A stretch of DNA of 45,426 nt. Source: an uncultured Lachnospiraceae bacterium (GTDB lineage Bacteria > Bacillota > Clostridia > Lachnospirales > Lachnospiraceae). The stretch is from positions 1 to 45,426 of the forward strand of contig CANQTG010000008.1 in the NCBI GenBank assembly GCA_947626715.1. The letters are read 5' to 3'. The first letter of the stretch is position 1, and every line of letters starts with the position of its first letter. The translations under genes and the position numbers were made by a program. The notes below the pieces were generated by a model. That model was not told the DNA's origin and searched no databases. It was given only the letters and a program-made list of their open reading frames with translations. Below, one piece after another: positions 25,407 through 34,422 of the stretch.

Positions 25407-26258
25407 TTATCCGTTCAGCGCCTTATGCGCCGCTTCGACCACCGCTTCTAAAAGCGCCTCCCTATCCGGGGAGGGCGGCTCTCCCGCTTTCTCCGCTTTC
25501 TCCGCTTTCTCCCCGCGCGGCCTTTCCGTCCGCTCAAGGCAGATCAGATACTCGATATTGCCCTCCGGCCCCCTGATCGGGGAAAAATCCAATCCCCGCA
25601 CCCAAAAACCAGACTGCCGCGCATATCCCATCACGTTTCTGATGACCTCCCTGTGCGTCTGCGCCTCGCGCACCACGCCCTTCTTCCCTACCTTTTCCCG
25701 CCCCGCCTCAAACTGCGGCTTGATCAGACAAACCATTTCCCCGCTCTCCTTTAGCAGCGGCCATGCCGCCGGCAGGATACGGGAGAGCGAGATAAAGGAG
25801 ACGTCCGCCGAAGCAAAATCCAGATCGTCCGCGATATCCTCCCTGACCATATAGCGGAAATTCGTCTTTTCCATGCAGACGACCCTTTCGTCTGTCCGCA
25901 GCTTCCATGCGAGCTGTCCGTGCCCCACGTCCACGCTGTAGACCTTCCGCGCCCCGTTTTGCAGCATACAGTCGGTAAAGCCGCCGGTGGAGGCCCCGAT
26001 ATCCATGCAGGTCTTATCCTGAAGCGCTAGGGAAAAGCTCTGTATCGCCTTTTCCAACTTGAGTCCGCCCCGGCTCACATAGCGAAGCGTATTCCCGCGC
26101 AGCTCGATCCGGCTCTTATCCTCCGCAAACAGGGAGCCGGCCTTATCCTCCCTCTGCCCGTTCACAAAGACGTTTCCCGCCATGATCTCGGCCTTTGCCC
26201 GCTCTCTCGAGGGGACAAGCCCCCGCTTTACCAAAAGCATATCCAGCCGTTCCTTCAT
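25407..26258 (-). CDS. TlyA-family rRNA 2'-O-methyltransferase (hemolysin A-like)
   Basis: 283 residues. An N-terminal S4 RNA-binding domain (ERLDMLLVKRGLVPSRERAK) is joined to an FtsJ-type SAM-dependent methyltransferase (CMDIGASTGGFTDCMLQNGA). In mycobacteria TlyA methylates 16S and 23S rRNA; in Firmicutes the role is less studied. The ATG at 26258 forms TGATG with the dxs stop and has GAGG 8 nt upstream; the ATG at 26264 would be too close. Near the C-terminus a three-unit repeat reads EKAEKAEKAG, encoded by a 9-bp DNA tandem repeat (about 25491-25520), which could vary in copy number. Confidence 0.92.
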   Translation of the reverse strand: MKERLDMLLVKRGLVPSRERAKAEIMAGNVFVNGQREDKAGSLFAEDKSRIELRGNTLRYVSRGGLKLEKAIQSFSLALQDKTCMDIGASTGGFTDCMLQNGARKVYSVDVGHGQLAWKLRTDERVVCMEKTNFRYMVREDIADDLDFASADVSFISLSRILPAAWPLLKESGEMVCLIKPQFEAGREKVGKKGVVREAQTHREVIRNVMGYARQSGFWVRGLDFSPIRGPEGNIEYLICLERTERPRGEKAEKAEKAGEPPSPDREALLEAVVEAAHKALNG

Positions 26259-28150
26259 CACCATATCCTCATTCCGCGCGGATCCGTACCGGCCGAGATA
26301 TAGGCCGTCACCACGCGCTTTATGATACAGTCGGCGTCCAGCCCTACCTCCTGATATAGGAGCGATACGTTTCCGTGCTCGATATACTCGTCGGGAATCG
26401 CGATCGAGAGCAGACGGCAGGAGCTGTGCAGATTGTCCAGACATTCGCGCACCTTTTCCCCGAAACCGCCGCTCGCCACATTTTCCTCCATCGTAACGAG
26501 CAGCTTATGCTCCTTCGCCACCTGACGGATCATATCCTCGTCGATCGGTTTGACAAAGCGGGCGTTGACAAGGCTGCACGAATATCCCATCTCCTTTAAC
26601 GCCCTGCGCACCGATACGGCGGTCCTGACCATGCTGCCCACCGCCACCAGCGCGATATCCTCTTCCTCGTACAGGATCTCGCTCTTTCCGAATACCATCG
26701 GGCTGCGGAACTCCTTCAGGCCGTCCCATGCGTTGCCCCGCGGATAACGCACCGCCATAGGCAGCTCTGTCTTTAACGCGAATTTCAGCATATCGGAAAG
26801 CTCCCATTTATTCTTAGGAGCCATAATGTGCATATTGGGGATACTGGAAAGATAGGACAGATCGAAGATCCCCTGATGGGTCTCCCCGTCGCTGCCCACT
26901 AACCCCGCCCGGTCTACCGCAAAAACGACCGGCAGGTTCTGAATGCAGACGTCATGCAGGATCTGGTCATAGGCCCTCTGCAGGAAGGACGAATAGACCG
27001 CTACGATGGGCTTTAATCCTCCCGCCGCCAGCCCAGCCGCAAACGTCACGGCATGCTGCTCCGCGATCCCCACGTCGAAAAAGCGATCGGGATACAGGTT
27101 GCGGAAACGCTTTAAGCCGGTGCCGTCCGGCATGGCCGCCGTGATCGCTACGACCTTTTCATCCCGCGCGCCAAGCTTCGTCATCACCGTCGAAAAGATA
27201 TCCGTATAGTTCGGCGTCGTCCGCGGATGGGAAGGCAGCCCCGTCTCGATATCAAAGGGCTCCGTACCGTGGAAGCGCGCCGGATGCCGCTCCGCCGGGG
27301 GATAGCCTCTGCCCTTCTGGGTAATGACATGCACCAGCACCGCGTTTTTGCAGCGTTTCGCCTCCTTCATGACCTTGACCATCGCTTCCACGTTATGTCC
27401 GTCCACCGGCCCCAGATAGGTAATGCCCATATCCTCAAAAAACATGCCCGGTATCATCAGATGTTTCACGCTGCTCTTTGCGCGCCGGATATTCCTTACG
27501 ATCACGTCGCCCTGCGGAATGTTCTGAAGGGTATTATACACGCTCTCCTTCAGATCCAGATATCCTGTCGCGGTACGGATATTGTTCAGATATTTGGAGA
27601 CTCCGCCTACGTTTTCCGAGATCGACATATTGTTGTCGTTCAAAACGATGATAAAATTGGTCTGGAGCTGCGCGGCGTTGTTGAGCGCCTCATAGGCCAT
27701 GCCGCCCGTCATCGAGCCGTCCCCGATCACGGAGACGATCGTGCGTTTCTCCCCCATCAGATCTCTCGCCTTTACCAGCCCCAGCCCCGCCGAGATGGAG
27801 GTGGAGCTGTGCCCGGTGTCAAAGCAGTCGCATTCGCTCTCCTTACGTTTGGGAAAGCCGCTCATGCCGCCGTACTTGCGCAGCGTCTCAAACCCCGCCC
27901 GCCTGCCTGTCAGCAGCTTGTGCGTATAGGACTGGTGCCCTACGTCCCAGATGATCTTATCGTCCGGGAGGTTCAGGCTCAGGTGCAGCGCCATCGTCAG
28001 CTCCACCGCGCCCAGATTCGAGCCCAAGTGCCCTCCCGTCACGCTGATCTTACGGATCAGGAAATCCCGTATCTCTTCCGCTAAAAGCGCGTAATCCTCT
28101 TTCCTGATCTTTTTGATATCGTTCTCTTTTGTGATTCTCTCCAGAAGCAT
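26258..28150 (-). CDS. dxs: 1-deoxy-D-xylulose-5-phosphate synthase Dxs
   Basis: 630 residues, a thiamine-diphosphate enzyme joining pyruvate and glyceraldehyde-3-phosphate in the first step of the MEP isoprenoid pathway. The N-terminal GGHLGSNLGAVELT, the TPP-binding VIGDGSMTGGMAYEALNNA and the transketolase-like FDVGIAEQHAVTFAAGLA are present. The length is usual. It directly follows ispA by 12 bp, so precursor and prenyl chain synthesis are made together. Confidence 0.97.
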   Translation of the reverse strand: MLLERITKENDIKKIRKEDYALLAEEIRDFLIRKISVTGGHLGSNLGAVELTMALHLSLNLPDDKIIWDVGHQSYTHKLLTGRRAGFETLRKYGGMSGFPKRKESECDCFDTGHSSTSISAGLGLVKARDLMGEKRTIVSVIGDGSMTGGMAYEALNNAAQLQTNFIIVLNDNNMSISENVGGVSKYLNNIRTATGYLDLKESVYNTLQNIPQGDVIVRNIRRAKSSVKHLMIPGMFFEDMGITYLGPVDGHNVEAMVKVMKEAKRCKNAVLVHVITQKGRGYPPAERHPARFHGTEPFDIETGLPSHPRTTPNYTDIFSTVMTKLGARDEKVVAITAAMPDGTGLKRFRNLYPDRFFDVGIAEQHAVTFAAGLAAGGLKPIVAVYSSFLQRAYDQILHDVCIQNLPVVFAVDRAGLVGSDGETHQGIFDLSYLSSIPNMHIMAPKNKWELSDMLKFALKTELPMAVRYPRGNAWDGLKEFRSPMVFGKSEILYEEEDIALVAVGSMVRTAVSVRRALKEMGYSCSLVNARFVKPIDEDMIRQVAKEHKLLVTMEENVASGGFGEKVRECLDNLHSSCRLLSIAIPDEYIEHGNVSLLYQEVGLDADCIIKRVVTAYISAGTDPRGMRIW

Positions 28151-28162
28151 ATCGGCACACCT

Positions 28163-29056
28163 CTATCGGTTTCTTGTGATGAGTGAATTGACCAGCTCTT
28201 CCAAAAACAAATTCCGGGACGGGAAGGAGCGCAGCAGCGCGACCGCTTCCTCGGACAGCGTCTTTTGATCCGCCTGCGCCTGCGCCAGCCCCTTTAAGGT
28301 AACATAGGTAGTCTTATGGTTCTTTTCATCGCTCCCCGTCGGTTTCCCGAGCTCCTGTTCATTTCCCGTGATATCTAAGATATCGTCCTGTATCTGAAAC
28401 GCGACGCCGATATCGTATCCCGCCTTTTCCAGCTTATCTAACGCCTCCTTATCCGCCCCCGCAAGGGTCGCGCCCGTCACAAGGGCGCTCTGGATCAGCG
28501 CCGCCGTCTTATGCGCATGGATAAACAGCAAAAGCTCCTGCGATACCTGCCCGCCCCGATCCTCTGCCTCGATATCGGCGGTCTGCCCGCCGATCATGCC
28601 GTATACGCCCGCCTTTTGTGCAAATACGGAGAGCGCCCTCCCAATGCGGGCGGGATCGTCCCCGATCTCAAACGCCTTCGCCGCCGTCTCAAAGGCCAGA
28701 TTTAAAAGGCCGTCCCCCGCAAGGATCGCCATCGCCTCCCCGAACACGACATGCGTCGTCTTTCTCCCGCGCCGGTACTCGTCATTGTCCATTGCGGGCA
28801 GATCGTCGTGGATCAGGGAATAGGTATGCACCATTTCCATCGCGGCTAAGAACGGCTCGATCTCCCTGCCGCGCCCTCCAAAGAGCGTATAGCTCTCTTT
28901 CATCAGCATTGGCCGAAGCCGCTTTCCTCCCGCCAGCACGGAATAATTCATCGCCTGCAGCACCGTCTTCTGCCAGCCCTCTTCCTTTGGCAGATAGCGG
29001 CGTATGATCTCCTCGATCTCCAAGATCCGTTTGCTTTGTTCTTCCTTAAAATTCAT
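28163..29056 (-). CDS. ispA: Polyprenyl synthetase, farnesyl/geranyl diphosphate synthase type
   Basis: 297 residues. Both Asp-rich motifs that bind Mg-diphosphate are present: IHDDLPAMDNDEYRRGRKTT and FQIQDDILDITG. Two residues inserted between the Asp pairs of the first motif (DDLPAMD) fit type-II short-chain synthases, so the product is probably farnesyl diphosphate. The ATG at 29056 lies inside the end of xseB (11-bp overlap); a GTG at 29065 is in frame, but homologues begin at MNFKEE. Confidence 0.93.
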   Translation of the reverse strand: MNFKEEQSKRILEIEEIIRRYLPKEEGWQKTVLQAMNYSVLAGGKRLRPMLMKESYTLFGGRGREIEPFLAAMEMVHTYSLIHDDLPAMDNDEYRRGRKTTHVVFGEAMAILAGDGLLNLAFETAAKAFEIGDDPARIGRALSVFAQKAGVYGMIGGQTADIEAEDRGGQVSQELLLFIHAHKTAALIQSALVTGATLAGADKEALDKLEKAGYDIGVAFQIQDDILDITGNEQELGKPTGSDEKNHKTTYVTLKGLAQAQADQKTLSEEAVALLRSFPSRNLFLEELVNSLITRNR

Positions 29057-29249
29057 CCAGTCCACCGTTTTCGTTGAGCTTCAAAACCTTTTTTTCCACC
29101 GTATCGATCGAAGCGTTGCAGAACTGCAGCAGCTCCATTCCTTCTCCGTAAGCCTTAAAAGCCTCTTCCAGAGAGATCTCTTCCGATTCCAGCCTTGCGA
29201 TCACCGCTTCAAGCTGTTCAAACGCACTTTCCAAACTCTGTTTTTTCAA
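29046..29249 (-). CDS. xseB: Exodeoxyribonuclease VII small subunit
   Basis: 67 residues, a helical coiled-coil subunit of exonuclease VII, which degrades single-stranded DNA. The pattern LESAFEQLEAVIARLESEEI, then SLEEAFKAYGEGMELL, is the family signature. It starts at a TTG that overlaps the stop of xseA (TTGA), with GAGGG about 8 nt upstream. The large subunit is encoded immediately before it. Confidence 0.93.
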   Translation of the reverse strand: MKKQSLESAFEQLEAVIARLESEEISLEEAFKAYGEGMELLQFCNASIDTVEKKVLKLNENGGLDEF

Positions 29250-30451
29250 CGTTCCACCCTCTCTATCCGTTCCGCTCTCGCCTCTACGATACCGTTCTTC
29301 ATATGGATCGTAAGAAGCTCTCCCGCAGCTACGCGGCCTACGTCCGTCACCGTCCTGCCCCGGCTGTCGCTCACGCAGGAAAAGCCCTGATTCAGCTTAT
29401 CGAGCGGGGAAAGGCCCTTCACCTTTTCCTTATACAGCTCCAGCAGATGACGCTTCCTTACAAGGACGCCTTTCATCGCCGCCTGCAGAGTTTCCTCCAA
29501 ATGCAGAAGGCGGGTCTGATCCTGCCGCAGCCTGCTCAAAGGGCTCGCGCTCTTTAGGCGCGCGCCGAGCGTCTGCGTTCTGGCGCGGCAGAGATTGCAG
29601 CGGCCCATAACGCCCCGATAGAGCGCGGCGGCGTACTCTTCCATTTTTTCTTCCAGTCTGGAGAACTCATAGACGGCCAGCTCCGCGGCCGCCGAAGGCG
29701 TAGGCGCGCGCATATCCGCCGCAAAATCGGCGATCGTCGTATCCGTCTCATGCCCCACCGCGGAGATGACCGGCACCGGACAGTCAAAGATCGCCTGCGC
29801 GACCTCCCTTTCATTAAAGGCCCACAGATCCTCGATGGAGCCGCCTCCCCTGCCGGCTATGATAACGTCCACATTCTGCGCCGCCAGCGCGTGAATGCCG
29901 TTTACGATACTCGCCGCAGCCTGCTCTCCCTGCACGATGGCCGGATACAGAATGATCTGCACGTAAGGGTTCCGGCGGGAGGCGATCTGTATGATATCCC
30001 TGACGGCGGCTCCCGTAGGCGCGGTCACTACGCCGAGTCGGCTGATATACTTAGGGATCGGGCGCTTATACTCCTGTGCGAACATTCCAAGCTCCGAGAG
30101 CTCGGCCTTTAGCTGTTCAAAGCGCTCGTACAGCGCGCCGACGCCGTCCCGCGTCACCGCGCGCGCATAAAGCTGGTACTTCCCGTCCCGTTCATAGACG
30201 TCAACGCTCCCAGAGACAACGACCTGCTGCCCTTCCCCCAGCCGGAAGGTCAGGCCGCTCCTGTTTCCCGCAAACATCACGCACGAGAGCGTCCCCTTTT
30301 CGTCCTTTAACGTAAAATAGATATGCCCGGAGGAATGATACTTGCAGTTGCTCACTTCGCCCCTGACCGAAATGGACTGCAGCATGAAGTCCTGCGTAAA
30401 CATATTTCTGATATAGGAATTTACCTGCGCTACGGAATAGACGTTTTTCAT
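29246..30451 (-). CDS. xseA: Exodeoxyribonuclease VII large subunit
   Basis: 401 residues. An N-terminal OB fold binds single-stranded DNA (VRGEVSNCKYHSSGHIYFTL). The catalytic domain shows GVVTAPTGAAVRDI, IIAGRGGGSIEDLWAFNE and ISAVGHETDTTIADFAAD. Together with XseB it degrades single-stranded DNA from both ends. The ATG overlaps the nusB stop (ATGA). The length is within the range of Gram-positive XseA. Confidence 0.96.
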   Translation of the reverse strand: MKNVYSVAQVNSYIRNMFTQDFMLQSISVRGEVSNCKYHSSGHIYFTLKDEKGTLSCVMFAGNRSGLTFRLGEGQQVVVSGSVDVYERDGKYQLYARAVTRDGVGALYERFEQLKAELSELGMFAQEYKRPIPKYISRLGVVTAPTGAAVRDIIQIASRRNPYVQIILYPAIVQGEQAAASIVNGIHALAAQNVDVIIAGRGGGSIEDLWAFNEREVAQAIFDCPVPVISAVGHETDTTIADFAADMRAPTPSAAAELAVYEFSRLEEKMEEYAAALYRGVMGRCNLCRARTQTLGARLKSASPLSRLRQDQTRLLHLEETLQAAMKGVLVRKRHLLELYKEKVKGLSPLDKLNQGFSCVSDSRGRTVTDVGRVAAGELLTIHMKNGIVEARAERIERVER

Positions 30452-30864
30452 GCTTTCGGCTTTCCGGGTACGAATCTGGCAAGAATGCCGTTTACGAACG
30501 CCTTCGCATTGTCCTGTCCAAACTTCTTTGCCAGCTCCACCGCTTCGTTGATCGCGACCCCGACGGGCACCTCTTCGTCATACAGGATCTCATACACGGC
30601 CAGACGCAGGATCGTCAGCTCCGCCTTCCCGATCCTGTCCGTCGTCCACTTCTCCGTCCTCTCGTTCAGCATTTTGTCGATCTCTTCCAGCTTGTCCATG
30701 ATCTTCTCATATTTTGCGGTAATATAAGCCCGATCCTGTTCCGCTGTCTCCTGATCCGCCTGCTCGAAAAAAAGGGCAAGCTGCTCCGGCATATCCTCTC
30801 TTTCGTTAAATTCCACCCGGAACAATAATTTAAAAATCTGCTCTCTCAGCTCTCTTCGTCCCAT
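30448..30864 (-). CDS. nusB: Transcription antitermination factor NusB
   Basis: 138 residues, an all-helical RNA-binding protein that acts with NusE on rRNA transcription. Family segments are GRRELREQIFKLLFRVEF, AELTILRLAVYEILYDEEVP and AINEAVELAKKFG. Two ATGs (30867 and 30864) and a TTG compete; AAGGG is 7 nt from the ATG at 30864. It lies between asp23 and xseA, the usual place in this operon. Confidence 0.95.
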   Translation of the reverse strand: MGRRELREQIFKLLFRVEFNEREDMPEQLALFFEQADQETAEQDRAYITAKYEKIMDKLEEIDKMLNERTEKWTTDRIGKAELTILRLAVYEILYDEEVPVGVAINEAVELAKKFGQDNAKAFVNGILARFVPGKPKA

Positions 30865-30874
30865 CATCAAACCC

Positions 30875-31261
30875 TTAATCGCCCATTACGACGCCGGCGA
30901 CGCGGATATTGACGTCCGCCACCGTAAGTCCCGTCATCGTCTCTATCGTACTCTTTATCTTTTCCTGAATCTTCTCGCTGACCTTTAGGATATTGCAGCC
31001 ATACTGCAGCGTCACCGCGATCTCCACGCTCACGATACGGTCTACGACCTCGATACGCACGCCTTTATTCATCCCTTTTACGCCCACACGGGAGAGCAGG
31101 CCGTCCGCCGCGCTGCCGGATAAGGCGCAAACGCCCTCTACCTCTAAAGCGGCGAGCCCCGCGATCATCGCCACCACATCGTCGGCGATCCTTACCTCTC
31201 CGATCCTCTCATCGCCCTGTAATCTCTCCGCATTCTGTTCCGTATCCTTTTCCATATCCAT
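30875..31261 (-). CDS. Asp23/Gls24-family envelope stress protein
   Basis: About 128 residues of the Asp23/Gls24 (AmaP-linked) family. IADDVVAMIAGLAALEVEGV, VEIAVTLQYGCNILKVSEKI and ADVNIRVAGVV are the conserved parts; an acidic N-terminal tail precedes them. The frame runs open to 31393, through two hairpins and the leader, so the real start must be later. I chose the ATG at 31261 (AAAGGA 7 nt upstream); the ATG at 31255 is equally possible. It is the first gene of the asp23-to-spoIVB operon. Confidence 0.85.
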   Translation of the reverse strand: MDMEKDTEQNAERLQGDERIGEVRIADDVVAMIAGLAALEVEGVCALSGSAADGLLSRVGVKGMNKGVRIEVVDRIVSVEIAVTLQYGCNILKVSEKIQEKIKSTIETMTGLTVADVNIRVAGVVMGD

Positions 31262-31318
31262 GTCCTTGTCCTTTCCATCGTCCATGCCGCCGCAAATGCT
31301 CCGCATTTCCTCGCTCAC

Positions 31319-31373
31319 GGGCTTCGCCCTATAAAAACAGTCCCCTGCAAAAATGCCTGCGAGCAGGCATTTT
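31319..31373 (-). promoter_or_regulatory. Two hairpins in the leader of the asp23 operon
   Basis: A 10-bp perfect stem, AAAATGCCTG (31350-31359) with CAGGCATTTT (31364-31373), has a 4-nt loop and is followed on the minus strand by five T. A smaller GGGC-TTC-GCCC hairpin is at 31319-31329. Both lie between the promoter and asp23, so the first may act as an attenuator for the operon. Confidence 0.55.
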
Positions 31374-31411
31374 GCCGTGTCCTGTTTTTGCATGGCTCAT
31401 TGCCTACGTGC

Positions 31412-31440
31412 ATTATACACGGAATTTGGGGGTTTGCCTA
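31412..31440 (-). promoter_or_regulatory. Candidate promoter of the asp23-nusB-...-spoIVB operon
   Basis: A consensus TATAAT (31417-31412) stands 17 bp from TAGGCA (31440-31435, 4 of 6) on the minus strand. It sits directly after the stop of the transglutaminase-like gene. Transcription would start near 31405. Confidence 0.6.
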
Positions 31441-31443
31441 GTC

Positions 31444-32826
31444 TTAGAGCCAAAAACTCAAGGCGAGCTGTTCCCTGCTGTCGGTGTAGGCGACCGTACC
31501 GTCCTGCGTATGAAGGTAACGGAAAACCTGCTGCTGTTCGACCAACCGCTCATACATCTCCTGATAGATCGACGGATCGGCGCATTTTAAGGTCACGTAC
31601 GGGCTGCCCTCCTTATAGGCGCGCTCGAACAGCGCCTCCGCCTTTTCCATATCCGCCTTTGTAAAGTAAGCGCCCTCCCGCACGTAATAATTCGCTTCCA
31701 TGCTGACGCACCGGGGAAGGGGCACGATACGGTCCGGCCTATGCGTCTTGAAAAGCTGTTCATCCGTTACGCACAGATATTCATAATTGATCTCGGGCAG
31801 CTTCCCGCCATAGGAAAGGCCGGAGCCGCTTGCCACATAGGAGGCGTCTCCCCACGTCGCGTCCACATAATAATACTTCCCGTCTATCCGCACCATATTC
31901 CACGCATGGTTTTCCCCGCTCTCCACTTTGCCGGATACAAAGATACAGAAGATACCGGCCTTCTGGAGCAGATACTGCATGGCTTTGGCGTAGCCCTGAC
32001 ACACCGATCTGCCGCTAAGCAGCACAGAGCAGATATTTTGATCGTCCGCGGCGTTCTGCACATATTCCGTATGGGTGACCAGATACTCATAGATATATTT
32101 GACCTTTTCATACTCGCCGCCCGCGGGCATTCCCGCGAGGATCCCGCGCGCCTTTTCCTCAAGCCGCTCCGTCCTGTCCGCGATCTCGTCCCGATCGTAT
32201 ACATAGCTGCCGGAGAAGGAATTTCCCTGAAGCGAATACTGGATAAAGGTATAGCCGTCCACATAGAAGATCTCGGGGTGATCGTTCATGACGCATTGAA
32301 ACACCTTTTCAAATTCCGCCTCCTGCGTCTGTCCTACCGGCACGTCTACCGCGCTTTCCAAAAGGGCGTGCAGGATCTTCACATAAAGCTCCCGCTCCTG
32401 CGGCGAGAGCTTTGTGTAGGCATAGGCCTCCTCCAAGAGCCTGTCCGCTTCCTTATTATCATTACCCTCCGGCTCTTTTGACAGCGCTGTTTCGGCCGTC
32501 TCTCCCGCAGGGCGCGCTTTTGCAACCGTTATCTCCTCTGAGAATGATTCCTCGGCTCCGTCCCCTTCCGAAAGCGGCTCTCTAGCCTCCGCCTCTCCCA
32601 AAGAAGCGCCGTCCTCCGATAAGCCCGCCTTCTTCTGCGCGGTATCCCCGGCGCGCCCGGTTCCGGCGTCTGCCTCTTCCCCGGTCAGCGTCCCGGTCGC
32701 CCCCACGGCCCGGGCCTGCGCCTGTTCCCGCGCCCGCCCTGCGCCAAAAGCGTCATACGCGCAGCCCGGCGCAGCGCCCAACAGCGCCAGCAGTACAAGT
32801 GCAAAACAGATGAACTTCTTCGTCAT
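31444..32826 (-). CDS. Secreted transglutaminase-like protein
   Basis: 460 residues. An N-terminal hydrophobic export signal (KFICFALVLLALLGAAP) ends at Cys22. Pro at -2 makes a lipobox doubtful, so lipoprotein or cleaved signal are both open. Residues 25-130 are a low-complexity, acidic linker. Residues 210-400 hold a transglutaminase/protease-like domain with the triad Cys276 (RSVCQGYA), His307 (ENHAWN) and Asp322 (YVDATWGD). Such domains act outside the cell as peptidases or cross-linkers; the substrate is unknown. It abuts the prfC stop, and its start at 32826 gives the full export signal. Confidence 0.85.
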   Translation of the reverse strand: MTKKFICFALVLLALLGAAPGCAYDAFGAGRAREQAQARAVGATGTLTGEEADAGTGRAGDTAQKKAGLSEDGASLGEAEAREPLSEGDGAEESFSEEITVAKARPAGETAETALSKEPEGNDNKEADRLLEEAYAYTKLSPQERELYVKILHALLESAVDVPVGQTQEAEFEKVFQCVMNDHPEIFYVDGYTFIQYSLQGNSFSGSYVYDRDEIADRTERLEEKARGILAGMPAGGEYEKVKYIYEYLVTHTEYVQNAADDQNICSVLLSGRSVCQGYAKAMQYLLQKAGIFCIFVSGKVESGENHAWNMVRIDGKYYYVDATWGDASYVASGSGLSYGGKLPEINYEYLCVTDEQLFKTHRPDRIVPLPRCVSMEANYYVREGAYFTKADMEKAEALFERAYKEGSPYVTLKCADPSIYQEMYERLVEQQQVFRYLHTQDGTVAYTDSREQLALSFWL

Positions 32827-34422
32827 TTAATCACGTCCAAACTCTGAAAGAATAAGCCCCTCGTTTCGATCCAGCGTCATTCCCACGCTCCATGCATTCA
32901 CAAACAAAAGCAGCGGATTCCCCTTCATGTCCCTGACCTTCTTCATATCCGACGTGCCGGTCAGCCGGTCCATGTCAATATCCCGGTTCTCGATCCAGCG
33001 GATATGCTCATACGGCAGGTTCTCCAATTTGATCTCGACATTATACTCATTTTCCAGACGGTATTTCAGCACGTCAAACTGCAGGACGCCGACCACGCCG
33101 ACGATGATCTCCTCCATGCCGTAATTCAGCTCCTGAAAGATCTGGATCGCGCCCTCCTGCGCGATCTGCGTAATGCCCTTGACAAACTGCTTGCGCTTCA
33201 TCGTATCGATCTGGCGCACCCGCGCAAAATGCTCCGGCGCAAAGGTCGGTATCCCCTCGTAGGCAAAGGATTCCCCCGGCGCACACACCGTATCCCCGAT
33301 CGAAAAGATACCGGGGTCGAACACGCCTATGATATCGCCCGCATACGCCTCGTCTACGACCTTCCGCTCGTTCGCCATGATCTGCTGCGGCTGCGAAAGG
33401 CGCAGCGTCCTGCCGCCCTGCACATGTCTGACCTCTTTGGAAGCGTCGAACTTCCCCGAGCAGATCCGCATGAAAGCGACCCTGTCCCTGTGCGCCTTGT
33501 TCATATTCGCCTGAATCTTAAAGACAAAGGCCGAAAATTCCCGTTCTGCGGGCACGATCTCGCCGATATCGGCCCTGCGCGGCAGAGGAGGCGTCGCCAT
33601 CTCAAGAAAATGCTGCAAAAAGATCTCCACGCCGAAATTGGTCAGCGCCGAGCCGAAAAATACGGGGGTCAGCTCGCCTTTCCTCACCTGCCCTAAATCA
33701 AATTCCGCGCTCGCGCCGTCGAGCAGCTCGATCTCGTCGAGCAGCCTGCCGTACAGCTCTTCTCCGACAAAGGAACGCGCCGTCTCGCCGTCTTTCAGAG
33801 CAATTTCCGTCGTTTCCCCTTCCCGGGTGCCCTTCTGCGTGTCTTCATAGGTAAGGATACAGCCCTTTTCCCGGTCGAATACGCCCTTAAAGCTCTTCCC
33901 GCTGCCGATCGGCCAGTTGACCGGGCAGGTCGCGATGCCGAGCTCCTTTTCGATCTCGTCGAGCAGCTCAAAGGTATCATTGGCGTCCCTGTCCATTTTA
34001 TTGATAAAGGTAAAGATCGGGATACGGCGCATTACGCAGACTTTAAAAAGCTTGCGGGTCTGCGCCTCCACCCCCTTTGACGCGTCAATCACCATGACCG
34101 CCGAATCCGCCGCCATCAGGGTACGATAGGTATCCTCCGAGAAATCCTGATGTCCGGGCGTATCCAGAATATTGACGCAGTAGCCGCCGTATTCAAACTG
34201 CAGCACCGAAGAGGTCACGGAGATCCCCCTCTCCTTTTCGATCTCCATCCAGTCGGAAACCGCGTGGCGGGCCGTCGCCTTCCCCTTAACGCTCCCCGCC
34301 AGATTGATCGCGCCCCCGTACAGCAGAAATTTCTCCGTCAGCGTCGTCTTGCCCGCGTCCGGGTGGGAAATGATCGCAAATGTCCTTCTTCTGTTGATCT
34401 CCTGTGTATAATCCTGACTCAA
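32827..34422 (-). CDS. prfC: Peptide chain release factor 3
   Basis: 531 residues, a translational GTPase that removes RF1/RF2 from the ribosome after termination. G1 is SHPDAGKTTLTEK, G3 is DTPGHQDFSEDTYR and G4 is FINKMDRD. The length is typical of RF3 and unlike EF-G or LepA. It starts at a TTG at 34422, with GAGAGGG 7 nt upstream, and overlaps the deoB stop by 4 bp, so translation is coupled. Confidence 0.96.
   Translation of the reverse strand: MSQDYTQEINRRRTFAIISHPDAGKTTLTEKFLLYGGAINLAGSVKGKATARHAVSDWMEIEKERGISVTSSVLQFEYGGYCVNILDTPGHQDFSEDTYRTLMAADSAVMVIDASKGVEAQTRKLFKVCVMRRIPIFTFINKMDRDANDTFELLDEIEKELGIATCPVNWPIGSGKSFKGVFDREKGCILTYEDTQKGTREGETTEIALKDGETARSFVGEELYGRLLDEIELLDGASAEFDLGQVRKGELTPVFFGSALTNFGVEIFLQHFLEMATPPLPRRADIGEIVPAEREFSAFVFKIQANMNKAHRDRVAFMRICSGKFDASKEVRHVQGGRTLRLSQPQQIMANERKVVDEAYAGDIIGVFDPGIFSIGDTVCAPGESFAYEGIPTFAPEHFARVRQIDTMKRKQFVKGITQIAQEGAIQIFQELNYGMEEIIVGVVGVLQFDVLKYRLENEYNVEIKLENLPYEHIRWIENRDIDMDRLTGTSDMKKVRDMKGNPLLLFVNAWSVGMTLDRNEGLILSEFGRD

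Noticed and set aside
31262-31393. N-terminal extension of the Asp23-like protein
   Set aside because: It would translate the leader hairpins and begin upstream of the likely transcription start.
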